A stretch of DNA of 64,000 nt from Citrus sinensis (lineage: Eukaryota > Streptophyta > Magnoliopsida > Sapindales > Rutaceae), in NCBI RefSeq assembly GCF_022201045.2, contig NC_068560.1, forward strand, positions 32,009,501 through 32,073,500, given 5' to 3'. Positions 1-12,830 of this stretch are shown here, piece by piece. A program made the translations under genes and the position numbers. Position 1 is the first letter of the stretch, and every line of letters begins with the position of its first letter. Under the pieces are notes generated by a model, which was not told the DNA's origin, did not search any database, and worked only from the letters and a program-made list of their open reading frames with translations.

Positions 1-216
1 CAGTGTTTTGACATAGTTATTAAATGGGTAGTGTTGGAGTTAGCATAAATTTGATATGATACAAACATGACCAAATGATCCATTTACCCACTCTAATTAT
101 ATGCATGCACTATATATACGATGCCTATATTTTCTTTTTCACCTTTCAAGTAAAAATGGAAAAGATTAAAAGCTCTTCTAATACATTTCCTTAACTCTTG
201 AAACATACTATTTTTG
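1..216. other. Intergenic, no gene seen
   Basis: AT-rich sequence up to the left end of a hAT element. No coding exon, RNA gene or clear repeat was recognised. Confidence 0.5.
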
Positions 217-1232
217 TAGGGATGGCAAAAATCCTACGGGGACGGGTACCCTCGGGGATTTTTCCCATTCGGGGAGGGTATGTGGATAATTTCATACCTA
301 ATTTCTTATTTGGAGAATGGACGGGGAAATTTTTTTATCCAATTTCTTATTCGGGGAGGGGACGAGGATGAGGTAGAATCCACACCCCCTACCCATTTCC
401 CCATTTTAATTTTTAATTTAATTTTAATTTTTTAAAATTACTAGTAAATAAATAATAAAATTTGAATTATAAAATTATAAGTATTGGTAAAAATAAAAAT
501 AAAAATATCAAAATATTTATATTATTAAACTTTTAGGCCTAATTAACTAATTAAAGTCCTAAATTTTTATTTAGGACATTAAAAAGACCGAACAGATTTT
601 ATTAGCCCAAAACTTTTGTTTTAATTTTAATATTCATTAAATATTTTAAACTTAAATCTATTTTTTATTTATCTTAAATCTATTTTTATTTATTTTTAGA
701 TGTTATAATTGCCCACATCAAATCACAATTTTAATATATAATCTAATCTAATATTTGCTATTGATTTGCTTCGACTTAACTATTGTGTTGTAAAAGGAAT
801 AGTCCACATTTATAAAGTGCCCACGCCACCATTGAAAAGTTAATTTTGAATCTAAATTTGATTTTATTTGTAACAATTTTGTATTAGGCTATTAATTTGT
901 TCATGATAGTTTGTATCCCTTGCATGCTGCGTTACTTACTAATTAATGTATGTGACTTTTGAAATGGATATTAATGTAAGATATATTTCGAACTTTACTT
1001 TTATTTGAATTTTTTTATTTTAATATGCTTAACTTAAAATCGAAAACAAAAAAAAAATGTATTAGTTAGATCGGGGACCCTCGGGGATCCCCTGTTATTA
1101 TTCGGGGAGGGGATTGAGATTCTCTTAAATAATTTTGATGGAGATTGGGAGGAGACGGGGATAGACGCAAAATATCGGGGATGAGTACGGGGAGATTGGT
1201 CCCCTCCCCTCCCCTCCCCATTGCCATCCAGA
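217..1232. mobile_element. Non-autonomous hAT element, copy 1
   Basis: About 1.0 kb bounded by TAGGGATGGCAA at 217 and TTGCCATCC at 1221-1229. These are inverted copies of the same end; the last 2-3 bases of the right end have drifted. The same ends and the same subterminal blocks (gggtaccctcggggat, cggggaccctcggggatccc) recur in the element at 26162-27148 in the opposite orientation, so these are two copies of one family. ACTATTTT occurs just outside both ends (about 208 and 1232), consistent with an 8-bp hAT target duplication with small indels. The interior is AT-rich and holds no transposase that I can read. The right subterminal segment is C-rich on the plus strand (1201-1219). Confidence 0.75.
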
Positions 1233-2282
1233 CTATTTTGATGGTTGGATATGGGCATTTCAAGTAGAATTTTGTGAAATAACATAAATACCATTCAACA
1301 TTTTGCTACTTTCCACATTCCATCTACAGAATATCAAATTAAGAAAAAAAGGCATGTGTTTATTGAAAATAGAAACAAGGATACTTCTATCTCCAAAATT
1401 TAGAGAAATGATCATGTAAACCTTTAAGTTTTCAATAAGGGACACTAAGACTCCCTTTTGATTATAATACTTTCAATTAATAATAATTAAAAATTGACTT
1501 TAAATTTTTGTAATAAATATAAATATAATTAAACAGTTTAATTTGTCTAATAGAAGAATAACATTAGAATATTTTTAATATATAAACTAATTTTTAAATG
1601 TAAATTATTATCTTTATTTTAAAATATATTTGTATTTATTATAAAAATTTTAAATAAATCTTTGAGCTAAATAGATTTCACAATTAATAAAATATATCTC
1701 ATGTATTAATAAAATTAAAATTATTTTATATAATATTGAAAATAAATTAAATTTTTATATATTTATTTTAATATTGTGTTTTTATTTTTTTATAAAATCT
1801 AGTTTAATGCACTATAAGATTGTAAATTATTAAACATTTTTGAAATACTGAAATTATTTGAAAATATGTGTATACATATTGCTATTTTTGCATTTTATTA
1901 ATATTATACTTCTACTTATTTTAAAATATTAGAGTCAATTTTTTTAAGTTAATAGAGTCAAAGGGTATTTTAATATATAAAAAAAAAGAGTCTTGACATT
2001 TTTTATTAAAAACATTAAAGTTTACATGACTATTTTTTAAAATTTTGTGATGTTGGTGTCCTTTTCCCTTGGTATTATTGCCAATATTTAAACATGATAA
2101 TTTTGCTAATGTCCTTCCGAATGGGTTACGAATAACTAATTAGAGCTTTAACCCACCGAACTTCTGGGTTGTGCAGGCGAAAAATGGGAGGTTGGGCACT
2201 AATAAATCTGAAAACTCAAATCGCAATTGATTTTTCTATGCCTGAAAATAGAAAGACGAGCAGGTACAAGATTGGTCACTGG
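1233..2282. other. Intergenic AT-rich, no gene seen
   Basis: Very AT-rich sequence with homopolymer runs. No exon-like reading frame or splice-bounded coding segment was found on either strand. Confidence 0.5.
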
Positions 2283-2580
2283 TAGGGTTGGCAATGGGAC
2301 GGGATGGGATGGGATTTATCAATCCCAGACCCATCCCGTATATGCAAATGGGATGAAAAAACGTCTCAATTCCGTCTCTATATTTTTTTTGGGACAAAAA
2401 TCTCGTCCCAAAAGAGATGGGATTCTGCGGAATCCCATCCCAATTGAAAAAATTTCCATTCTTAATCGGTAATGAGATGAGATGAGACGAAATTTGTCAA
2501 TCCCACTCCCGTCCCGCATATGTAATTGGGATAAAAATATATATGTATTGAATTGAGACGTTTTTTCCATATGTATTGGC
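2283..2580. mobile_element. Truncated hAT-like terminus
   Basis: Begins TAGGGTTGGCAATGGGACGG, which resembles the other hAT ends in this window. It contains alternating GGGATGGG and CCCATCCC blocks that make internal inverted repeats. I could not find a matching right end with CCAACCCTA. It may be truncated or rearranged beside the SINE that follows. Confidence 0.35.
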
Positions 2581-2646
2581 AATATGCAGCACATGCCGTG
2601 TGGGTGCAATCAGTCTCATTTCTTTGTACTTAACAAAGCTGCCACC

Positions 2647-2987
2647 ACTAATGGGCCTTTGGTTCAATGGGAGAAACCTTGCACTTACAATGTTGAGTGC
2701 AAGGGTTCGAGCCTCCATAAGAGTCTCCATAAGAGCATTATGGAGGTTAGTTTCAGTTCTTCCTCAATTATCAATTAATTGAGTGGAGACAGTCTCTCCC
2801 TTACGAAATGTGAGTGGAGCAGGCACCCCTCGAATATTAGAGAGGGTTTAAAATATCTGGGCATATATTTCAGTGTGTCAATGTATGATGGTGGTCCCAG
2901 TTATATAGTATGATTGTAAATATTAATTGTAATGTCTGATGTAATGTCAGTAATATCTGTGTATAACAGACTTCAAAAAATAAAAAA
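2647..2987 (+). mobile_element. tRNA-derived SINE with 15-bp target duplication
   Basis: A 341-bp insertion flanked by a perfect 15-bp direct repeat, AACAAAGCTGCCACC, at 2632-2646 and 2988-3002. The 5' part has an RNA polymerase III A-box-like motif (tggttcaatgg, 2660-2670) and a B box (gggttcgagcc, 2703-2713) at tRNA-like spacing. The 3' end is A-rich (ttcaaaaaataaaaaa). Head, tail and target duplication together define a plant SINE. The perfect duplication implies a fairly recent insertion. The family name is unknown to me. Confidence 0.85.
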
Positions 2988-3002
2988 AACAAAGCTGCCA
3001 CC

Positions 3003-3360
3003 TGCCAATTCCCAATTTGGTTTGCTCAAATCGGTCCCTCGCTCCTTTCCAGCTTCAATCACATATTCACATCACCTTTCACGCCAGCAGCAGCAGGTCA
3101 ATCATGCCACTCTCTTGAATTATTTTATCACGAGCCAACTCCCCGCACCCAGAATCTCAATCTTTAGCATTTTTTCTCTTGAATTATTTTAGCTTTTTTA
3201 TTAACCCACGTGGCAAATGAAAGCCAATTTGTGACTTTTTGTGCTCGGCTGGGTAACTGGGTTGTGGCCTGTGGGTCCTTTTATTTATTTAATTAATCAA
3301 ATCAAATGTTTTTAATTTAGAATGTTTTTTATTTATTAATTTCACAGGTGTGCCTGTGGC
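3003..3360. other. Intergenic, no gene seen
   Basis: Short spacer between the SINE and the next MITE. No coding exon was recognised. Confidence 0.45.
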
Positions 3361-4025
3361 TAGAGATAGCAAAATGGATCATCAGATTGTATTCGTGTCA
3401 TATCAATTTTGTATCATTTTAAATTTAAGTAGACCCAAACTCGACTCATTTAATAATTTTATTAAAATATTAAAAGCTAAAACCGACACGAAAAAATAAT
3501 CAGGTTATCCGATAACCTACTTAATATTTATATATAAAATAAAAGTTATATCAAATATTTATACAGTGTCATACATACGTACATACATACATATATAATT
3601 TACCGATATATAAAATATACATATCTACCAAAATAATACACATTTATACTATTTAATTATATATATGTAAATAATATTATATATCAATATTATAAAATAT
3701 ACATATCTACTAATATTTTATACATTTACATTATTGAAGCTCTAAATGTATTTAAAATTTTATAAATAAAACACTATATTTATATTCATCATTTTAAAGA
3801 ATAAAAAAAAATCATCTCTAATATTTGAGTTTTGACGACAAGAACCTGTAAATTATTTTAAAATAAAAAATATAATCGAGTCGTTAATGAGGTAAATTGG
3901 TCAAAAATTTTAATACTAACCCGTTGACCCAAATATAACCTATTTAATAATTATATTAAATTCAATGATTTATACATATTTATTCGCGTGAGGTAATCAA
4001 GTCATGTCAAATTTTATCAGCTCTA
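3361..4025. mobile_element. Degenerate hAT-type MITE
   Basis: About 665 bp with inverted ends: TAGAGATAGCAAAA on the left, and a right end whose reverse complement starts TAGAGCTGATAAAA. The flanks CCTGTGGC (3353-3360) and CCGATGGC (4026-4033) match at 6 of 8 positions, as expected for an old 8-bp hAT target duplication. The interior is AT-rich with no coding potential. Confidence 0.5.
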
Positions 4026-5101
4026 CCGATGGCCGCAGTCGGGGACTTCTTTTGTTGAAATTAAATCTTATCGCACAGTAGCTAGTGACTTTTCTCTCGG
4101 GAGACGTAAATCTTGGAGTTAATCATTGGGTAGTGCCAAGTGTGGGCCACCGACTATAAATCATTCAGTAGGTTGATTGGGTGTCGGGGTTGTGGTTTAA
4201 TTTAGAGATCAATGCAACTTATAAAATCTTTACAAAATATTCTAGCAGCTTAAATTTTATAGCAAAGCTACCGCATTAATTCGAAATAGAGCTTTAAACA
4301 AATTTATTGCAATACAATTGCTCAGATTTAGAGCACTGAGATTCATTGTTAGCAATCTATAAGAACTTTGAATTAATGAATTAGCTTAGTGCAACTCGTG
4401 ATCATAAGTTTATTAAAATATATAGTTCTATCTGATTCAGAATTTTAAACTTCATTAAAATCCGATAAAAATATTAGACCATAAGTTTAATAGAATAATA
4501 TCATAATATTATTAAAATTTTCACGGTTATTACACTATTAAACTATATGATTTAATAACTTTTTTAAATTTAACAAATTTAAGATTTTAAAAATTATATA
4601 TACGTATGTGTGCGTGGCCATGCAGTTATTTAGCTCCTATGGTGCTAGTTTAGAAACAAAATAGATTTGCCTTTGTCTGTTTTGCCCATAATGTTTGGCC
4701 CAATTGGGGCATCAAACGATTAGTTTGGGCCAATACGGCCCAAGACCCTATCATAGTCAAAGATCCTCAATCAGTTAGTATTGAAACTACCATTTATATG
4801 CAGCAATACACAAATTTGATGACTAAGAAAGAGTAAATCACACCATGCTTTCTCTCTCCCAGCGAAGCTGAACTGCTGAAGCTCTCAACCGATATTGCAA
4901 AATCGTTTTAATTTTCTTTTGGAAATGTTTAATTATATTATACATTTTTATATTGTATGCATAAAGCCTATAAAAATATTCAACTGAAGTCACATATAAG
5001 CCCAAAAGAAATTTATAATTGAAGCCCAACACAAAGAAGCAAAGAAAATAAATTCTCATAACTATTTGGTGAGACTAAAACACTCTGCAAAAGTGTCAAC
5101 C
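4026..5101. other. Intergenic AT-rich, no gene seen
   Basis: No supported exon, RNA gene or repeat boundary was found here on either strand. Confidence 0.45.
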
Positions 5102-5832
5102 AGGGGTGTTCATGGATCATATTTTACGGATTGAATATTTATGCATATTCGATCTACGATTTTGTGGATTATAAATTTTTAATCCAATCCAATCCACGAA
5201 TTGATGAAATTCAATATAAATCCAATCCATACATCTACAGATCGGATGCGGATTTGACTCAATCCATATCCAATCTACCATTTTACGGATTAGTTTGCAG
5301 ACTAAAATTTTTTAATTCTTTCCAATCCACAAACTAACTACATAAAAAAATTTAATATAAAAATAATTTTACTACTGATTAAATTTAAAATTAAATAATA
5401 TTTAAATAAATTAATTGTTTAAATAAAGTTAGAAAATACATTTAAAGTTTTAAAATATAACACACCAAAACGAAAAAAATCTCATTCATTTAGATCAGTA
5501 CATGGAAATTAACTATTCAGAAAGATGTATTTATTTATCTATTTATTTTTCATTTTTTATTATTATTGGATAAGATATAATATAATGTTAATGTAACTAT
5601 ATTTTAAATTATTTATTTACTAGTAAGTACTAATACCATATTTACAAGTTTTATTTTTTAATTAAATAAATACTTTTTTATTTTTTTGTGAATTCGTGAA
5701 TTTTTCCGGATTTATGGAAGTAGATTCATATTCAATCCACAGATTGCGGATTATCAAATTTTAATCTAATCCAATTCACCAATCTACAGATCGAATGGAT
5801 TGAGCAAATTGGATTGGATTCTGAACACCTCT
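5102..5832. mobile_element. hAT-type MITE
   Basis: About 730 bp starting AGGGGTGTTCA and ending TGAACACCTCT, a perfect 11-bp inverted repeat. Subterminal blocks of the type ATTTTACGGATTG and TCCAATCC, in both orientations, are typical of this plant MITE class. The flanks aaaagtgtcaacc and aaaactgtcaacc are near-identical, so the exact duplication is ambiguous but the region was clearly duplicated on insertion. There is no transposase. Confidence 0.65.
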
Positions 5833-8173
5833 AAAACTGTCAACCAACCCCACCGCAAGGTTGTTGGCGATATTGCCAAATCATTTGTTCCACAAATCTT
5901 GTATGCTATGTGAGAATTAAGTAATAAGCACACGCATTTTTCTTTTTGTAACATATTATGGAATTTAGAAACTCCAATATGCATAACTGCCTCTTTATTA
6001 TTTAATCCCACGATTGATTGACAAACGATGTGATGATTATAGAGTCTTTACCGTAAAATAACACATCATTTCTTGATGTTTCCACTCGTGGCCATTATCA
6101 TGATCTCTTTCAGATTAAATTTTCATCAGTCATTGTCAGATTTTAAAAAGAAAAAAATTATATATTATTTATGGTATCGCACAACTGCAATGACATATGA
6201 AACTTGAGTAATATATCAAGCATATGGGGTAGGATTAGGTGGTGAAAATTGCCTCGATCTTCTGCATATATATATATATATATATTTGTGCGTGTGTGTG
6301 TGTGTATGATACTGGAGAGGAGAGGAAACCTAACCAGAGTTTATGTTTTTATATATCGCTTGGACAACCACGACCAACTTGACTTTTATCAAACACTTTG
6401 TGAAACACACGTTCATATATATATTCAAAAAAAAAACTTAGTTATCAAGTCCATTGAGTCCATGACATGTGTAAGATTTTATAGCTTGATCACAAGGACT
6501 TCGTAGTGGTCTACATAGAAGATGTACATGGTGTCAATGTCTTGATGGAAAAGAAATCATCAAAGTTAAACTAATCATGGAAATATACAAGTCGCAAATT
6601 GCAACTTTATAAGTTTCTACAATCCTGGTTATGGTACGGACTATTATTATTTGCTTAATGACAGTTTAAGTTTTTAATTACGAATGCTATTATTGTTCTC
6701 GATTGTTGTTACTGTCTTTGTCTGAATCACTGTCTCCTACATCCAGCACTGAATAGAAGTCAAGCCATCTCTCAACACAAGAAGCACTGAGAGAACATTT
6801 CCATGGAGTATATATAGAGTAATTAAATCCTAGAATTCAATGCTTCTATTATCTAAAATATATAATACATAGCCTATATATATTGACTGATTTATATCTG
6901 CAATCTAATTGTTAATAATAATTTGTTTGGGTTTCAATTATCTCTCACACTAAGGAATCGAACATATAGAAGGTGCACCTTAAAGACCACACGTTGCCCC
7001 AAAATCAAAGAACTTTCTAATTTCTTCCGTCTTCATATTATGTAGCTTCATCAGCTTGTGCACATCCCTTTAAAAAATATTGATCAAGGTCTCTGCATAA
7101 GCGATGCTATGATAGACCGGGGAAATTTTGAGGAGGAAGCTCCTAATAAAAAAATATGTCACCTACGTGCGCTAAATTTTTTGTACTTTTATTATAAGAA
7201 TAGAATCCTCTCCTAATTGAGCTCTATGGAGTTTTAAAGATCTCTTACCATATATCTTTTAGTGGTAGTATATAGATAAAATTTAATTTTTTTTTTATCT
7301 ATTAACTACCAATCACCAGTCTCATGATAACACTCTTTCTAAATAGATGAAGTAAATCCTAAAAATTATTAATCTTTTTACTTTTCCAAACTTTAATAAA
7401 CTGAAACACTAGTTATTTAAATAAAATTCCCAATTTTCCATTAAGTTTAAATAAGGTAGAAATTATCAGCTGTCATTTTAATCTTATAGGATAAGTTCAT
7501 AAACTAATTGTGTCGATTTCATCTGTCAATTATTACCAAGTCGGGCTAATCCAAGCGGGACAGGTTTATAATAATGCAGCCACAAGTGAATTGCAGGAGC
7601 TAGTGCAAAGTTGTTATTCTTGCCACTCTATGAGCAAATATTGTTGTCTACCAACGATCAAGCTGTTCATACATCTTAGATTATTATTATTATTTTTTTT
7701 AATTTTTATAACTACTTGGGCGATAATAACAATTCAGTACAATTTAATTATCAAGCACCACGAGCACAAAATTAATTTAAAAACCTCGTATTCAACGACT
7801 TTGTGTAGCCAGAAACCAACATATCAAGCAAACGGAAGACAATAATATCAACCCGAGAGAGTAAATATGTTCTTTTAAAAGAGAAAGCAACAAAAGTTGA
7901 CAAATTTATATTTCTCTATTTCTGGTAGGAAGCACAGCACTGTCTTGTATTTTACGAAACAAAAACAAAATCCAAAGTAGATAACTGATGATTATCCCAA
8001 AGATAGGTATATATGTACATGAATGGTGTGTGTATGTATATATGAAATATACGCAAGTATATATGAGGGTATGTGTTCTGAGAGCTCGTCCATTTACACA
8101 GCTGCATACAAAGTGTAATAACGAACACATAAATTGACAACTGGCATGATGCAACTGCAAACCTTGATAAAAA
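5833..8173. other. Intergenic region downstream of the MYB gene
   Basis: No supported gene. It holds a compound microsatellite at about 6265-6308 ((TA)n, then GT-rich) and homopolymer runs. The MYB 3' UTR probably occupies the right edge. Confidence 0.5.
6265..6308. repeat. Compound (TA)n/(GT)n microsatellite
   Basis: About ten TA units are followed by ttgtgcg and a GT run. It is a likely polymorphic marker. Confidence 0.8.
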
Positions 8174-9424
8174 CTAAGAAATCTCTTGCATAATAGGATC
8201 TTCAAAGTAAAGTTCAGGCCAAATGTATGGTGAGGAAGTTCCTCCACCATAGCTGGAAGTGCTGCTTGCATCACCTGGATTGCTTACCGACGTCGTTTCG
8301 GTTAGCGATGGATGGACAGCAGGAGGAGGAGAAGGAAGAATCCATGAACAATCAGCTGGGTAATTGGCATCTTGGCTGACCATCGTAAAGCTATTAGAAC
8401 ATGGGCCCATCTCATTATTATTCAACGATGTTTGGAAACTGAAAGGGACTTGTGGGTCTGGAAAGTGAGATAATGGATTTGGATAGTGGAGTGGTTGTGA
8501 ATGATGAGGGGTTTCATTAATATTTCCCAAATGCTGAGAAAATAATGCGGCAGCTGCTGAGTTAATATTCTCTGGGGTTTCTTTGCTGCTATCCGGATCG
8601 ATCGAATTAGTTAGATTAAAAGCTTCCATGTCTGTAATGCCATTCTGACCATATGGGGTTGTAGTATTGAGTGAAGCAGCAGAATGGAGAAGGTGCTGTA
8701 AGTATTGAATCTTAGCCAATTGTACAGCTTCAGCTTGTATTCTCACAGCTTGTTCATCTATTTGTTGATTCTCTAAGAGGTCTTTCAAGTTAGCTAGGGC
8801 TATAAGATGAGGCAAGCTGGCAAATATATCGGTTCTAGGTTGGTGGGTCATTGGATCAATTCCCATTTGAATCAATTTCTTCTTCAAATGGGTGTTCCAG
8901 AAATTCTTGATCTCATTATCTGTCCGGCCTGGTAGATGTGTTGCAATTGCTGACCATCTTGTGTACAAAAAACAGACAGTTTTAGGCATTTGTTTGGTGT
9001 CAATTTATATATAAGTATTCTGTAGAAGCAAATAACTGAAAAATTAGCTTACTTGTTACCGAGGATGGAATGGAGATGTAGAATTGTTTGCTCTTCATCT
9101 TGAGAAAACTTCCCTCTCTTGATATCAGGCCTCAAGTAATTGGTCCATCTTAACCTGCAGCTCTTGCCACATCTATTAAGACCTGCAACAGAAGCAAGAA
9201 ATGATCATTAGGAAAATTTAAAATTTAAAGACCCCTGCCCTTGCTGTCCTACGAGAGCGACAGAAAAGTTCTGTAATTATAACAAGATTACCTGCTAGCT
9301 TGGGAAGAGCTCTCCAGCTTCCATGGCCATGTTTTTGAATGAATTCGACAAGTTTTTGATCTTCCTCAGGAGTCCAGGGACCTTTTTTGAGGCCATTCTC
9401 ATCACAACAAGGAGGCCGCCCCAT
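8174..9424 (-). CDS. R2R3-MYB transcription factor, MYB53/92/93 group
   Basis: Nuclear DNA-binding regulator. Exons are 9424-9292, 9182-9053 and 8957-8174, giving 348 aa. Exon sizes of 133 and 130 bp and both intron positions are the classic R2R3-MYB pattern. The protein starts [21 protein letters not shown]2 has regularly spaced tryptophans, R3 includes the [20 protein letters not shown] segment, and the domain is followed by [20 protein letters not shown]. The tail TSSYGG...WPEL.FEDPIM.EIS matches the C-terminus I know from Arabidopsis MYB93. That subgroup (S24: MYB53, MYB92, MYB93) acts in root endodermis, lateral root development and suberin deposition; the same role here is inference. 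The exact orthologue cannot be chosen without a tree. No frame damage is visible. Confidence 0.93.
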
Positions 9425-9504
9425 TTTTTTTTGGGACTATGTATATAAAGTATATGCTTATTAACTAGGCTGCTTCTCTCTGTCGCCACCAAAACTGATG
9501 CTTC

Positions 9505-9513
9505 CTATTTATA
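9505..9513 (-). promoter_or_regulatory. TATA box of the MYB gene
   Basis: TATAAATAG on the minus strand, about 80 bp upstream of the MYB start codon, in a position suited to a short 5' UTR. Confidence 0.5.
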
Positions 9514-11820
9514 CACAATCTTGAGTGTTGCTTCTTGTCCGAGATCTCCCAAATTAAAAAAATATTTCCCAACTTTTTGTTTGGCCTATCAAGATTGGGA
9601 CGCTTCCTCCCTTCTTGAATCAATTAAAATATTAGAGATGCCTTCTGCTTTGGTAGATTGACGAATATATCCTTCCACGTTATTATAGAAAAAAAAAATT
9701 GATAATAATCTCGCTTGCTTACTTTATGGATGATTGTAGGACACAAGGGGTCGTTGAAGGAAAATGGAAGTATGAACATTTTTTTAATTCATATGCATAT
9801 TACAATTAGAAATATGTTAATATTTACAATTATGAATCTAATAAGACAATCTAGATTAAGAAATGTACTCATATTTACAATTAGATGTTTATTGAGTCAA
9901 CTTAAATCGAGTCTATTATAGGAAAATTTTATTCTAACTCTAGCGACAATTTAGGGGTGAGAGATGAGGGAAATAGAGTTTAATATAAATTATTAAAATT
10001 AGTTAATTAAATCGGCAATGAGGCTGAAAGTGCAAGTCGGATTACGTAATACGTGTCAGGTCACAATTGGTCGAAGGAATTCATTCCATGCACGCAAGAA
10101 GAGGATCTTTCGTCACTGTTTGCATGGCTTCAAATAATCTATGCGTTTGTGACTTTTGGATTCATTAAGAAACTTGGAATCTGCGTGGTACGTACGACCA
10201 CACCATTTTTAATTGACTGGAGTATAATAAAAGACCATACGTCCAGGATCCAGGTGAGTATTTATTTTTAAGTTTTTTTTTTTTTTTTTTGAACTTTTTC
10301 CGGTTGAGGCCTCATCCTCAGGGAGCTGCCGATTAAGACTTGAGTTTCAATTAATTTTCATTACTGGGAATTTTAAGAGTATCCAAAATTTTTGCTTTCG
10401 GATTCCCAATATCTATTTGTTTATATATAACAGGAGGATTTTGTAAAAGCCAACTGTTGTGTCGGCAGGTTCAAGACTGTAGGCTATGGTATTAGCCGTA
10501 AACATCGGGTCTACGTACGTAGATATCAGAACGAACTGCAAACGATTGTTTTTGAGAGAGAGAGAGAAAGAGAAATGAAAAAAAAGAAGAAAAAGACAGC
10601 TCTGTTTAATGGATTTAGATGTTGTGGTTGGTAGTTCTATTGAATAATAAATATATACGTATATACGTAACTAAATCTTAATTATACACTACTATAAATA
10701 TATGTGTGATAAATATTATAAAAATTCAGCACATCTCAGCTCAACATGATAAGTCCAAATTCTTTTTTTTTTTCCTAAAAATAAAGACGATGAAAGTTCA
10801 AATCAATTTTCTTAATCTCCTGTCTCTTAAATATTCGAACTTGGATGACCAATTAAATAATTCTTATTTAAACATCACAATATCATAAATTTATTATTTT
10901 AATATTTATTGTTGCCTTAGTAAATTAAGCCTCTAACTCTATCTCACTATATTAAACATGAGAATTGATCTCTAATGTTGGCCTCTGTCTTAGTCTTATT
11001 AGATTTTGTTGACTTTACAATTAGTTATCCATTTTCCATACGTGGATCTCTCTCTCTAAAATTGGACCTTCGTGTTAATCTTAATCAGTCAAGATTCATG
11101 TGACCTTATACTATCTCTCTTATTGAACTTTTGTCTTAGTCACTTAAGATTTAAAAATGATATTTATGATTCGCATGAAGAGAAATGTTAAGATATGTCT
11201 TTAAAATCTAAAATTTACCTCTGACTTGAAAGTTAATTTTATCCATTGTATAAATAGAAAACAAAATAAAACAATCAAATGTGTCCGAACAAACAAGAAC
11301 CTAATTCAAGTTTATTAAGCTTGGATGCTTCTCTAATATCTTATATCCTTCAAGCACTTCAAAATAATTAAGTAACATTTTTCACCAATAATATTAATAG
11401 AGAATGAGGTTTAATAAATTTGGAGGAAATTAATCCAAAAAATTAAAAAAAAAATGGACAACAGAAATAATTTATTGCTAGAGTAAGATATTACAGGATG
11501 TGAGCCGTTTGACCAAGAGAATAGCAGTTAAAGGGGAGGTTGGTGCAGCAAACGCCCAAGATCTACCAATTATTTTGTAGCTGATTATAAGACATTCTTC
11601 ACACGCTTAAGAATACTTCATCGCATTCGTAATTATTTGTCCTCGTTCTCTTTGTTTTCTTGCGATTTTTCTTTGGCGGGGCTCCACGGGTATCATTTTT
11701 TTTTTTTTTTTACCAAAGAAAAAAAAAATTTAAATGAACAAGTAGAGGAGAAAGTTATCCTGTAGCACAAGCCACAAGCGTTTTCAAAATTTGACCGTAC
11801 CAAACACTGTAGTTTAAGAT
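9514..11820. other. Intergenic, no gene seen
   Basis: Upstream region of the MYB gene and beyond. It holds poly-T and GA-rich tracts (about 10555-10590) but no exon-like sequence that I trust. Confidence 0.5.
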
Positions 11821-11824
11821 ACTA

Positions 11825-12830
11825 AAGCCTAGTTTGGGATTGAGGCCGGAATCTTATGCACTACTTATTTGATTTTTTTTTTAAAATAAAAATAGTATTT
11901 AATAATTTTTTTTAAATTACTTATTTCATACTTCTCTTAATTTCAATAGTAGTTTTTAAATATAAGTAAGACGTTATTTTTTATAAGTTAATTATTAAAT
12001 AAGTCACCGCACAGTTTTAAAATTTTTATTATAACCTTGTTATTTTAAGGAAAAGATAATTTTGTCTTATTTTTACCCTAACTATAAACCATTAGTTATC
12101 ATATTATATTCCACAACTGCTATATATATTTTTTAATATCAAAAGTTTTGATTCAGTAAGTTTATATTTTTTATATTTCACATTTATTACTTATTATAAG
12201 AATCAATAAGATTTACATATGATTACATAAAATTTTCATTGCAACCATGGCATTGCACAATAAACAAGGAAGCATACACAATATGATCTTCATTTTAAGA
12301 ACATTGAAAACTACCTTAATTCAATCTTTAATGAAGAAATAGAAAGAAATGACAACTTTCAAGAAGAGTATCACAATACTGATGGCTTTGAATCACAAGA
12401 AATAGAAATTTTGAAGAATATTATTGCAACAAGCTTAATGTGAATGTAATAGATAGTACTTTTTATTTTATTTGGATGTATGTATTAGTATGAATTTTTA
12501 TCAATTTTTTTGTAACAAATTATAAAATTCTTTAGATTTCATTTAATTGATTTTTTTTCACTTTATGTAATTTTACATGTTTTAGAAAGAAAAAGGCATG
12601 TTTAATTAGTTTTATTAATTTTACTCAAGAAATAAAAGACAATTCAAACTTATATTTATTTTGGCCATTCCATAATAAAACAACACGTTTATAGTAAATT
12701 TCATCAAATACATATACTGTATTTTTTAAACTCACAATGATACAATTTACCAAACATCAATTTGTTTTTTTAATCAGTCGCTTATCTCAACACAATTTAC
12801 CAAATATTAGTTTGCGATTTTAATCTATAA
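11825..12830. mobile_element. Possible PIF/Harbinger-like remnant
   Basis: Starts near AAGCCTAGTTTGGGATTGAG, which resembles Tourist/PIF-type ends, directly after a TAA. A plus-strand frame at about 12286-12443 reads NIENYLNSIF, then an acidic stretch, and ends IEILKNIIATSLM before a stop. This shape recalls PIF/Harbinger transposase tails, but similarity is weak and I found no matching right terminus. Confidence 0.22.

Noticed and set aside
7510..7845. 111-codon open frame with a hydrophobic segment
   Set aside because: AT-driven composition, no homology signal, and no supporting promoter or splice context.
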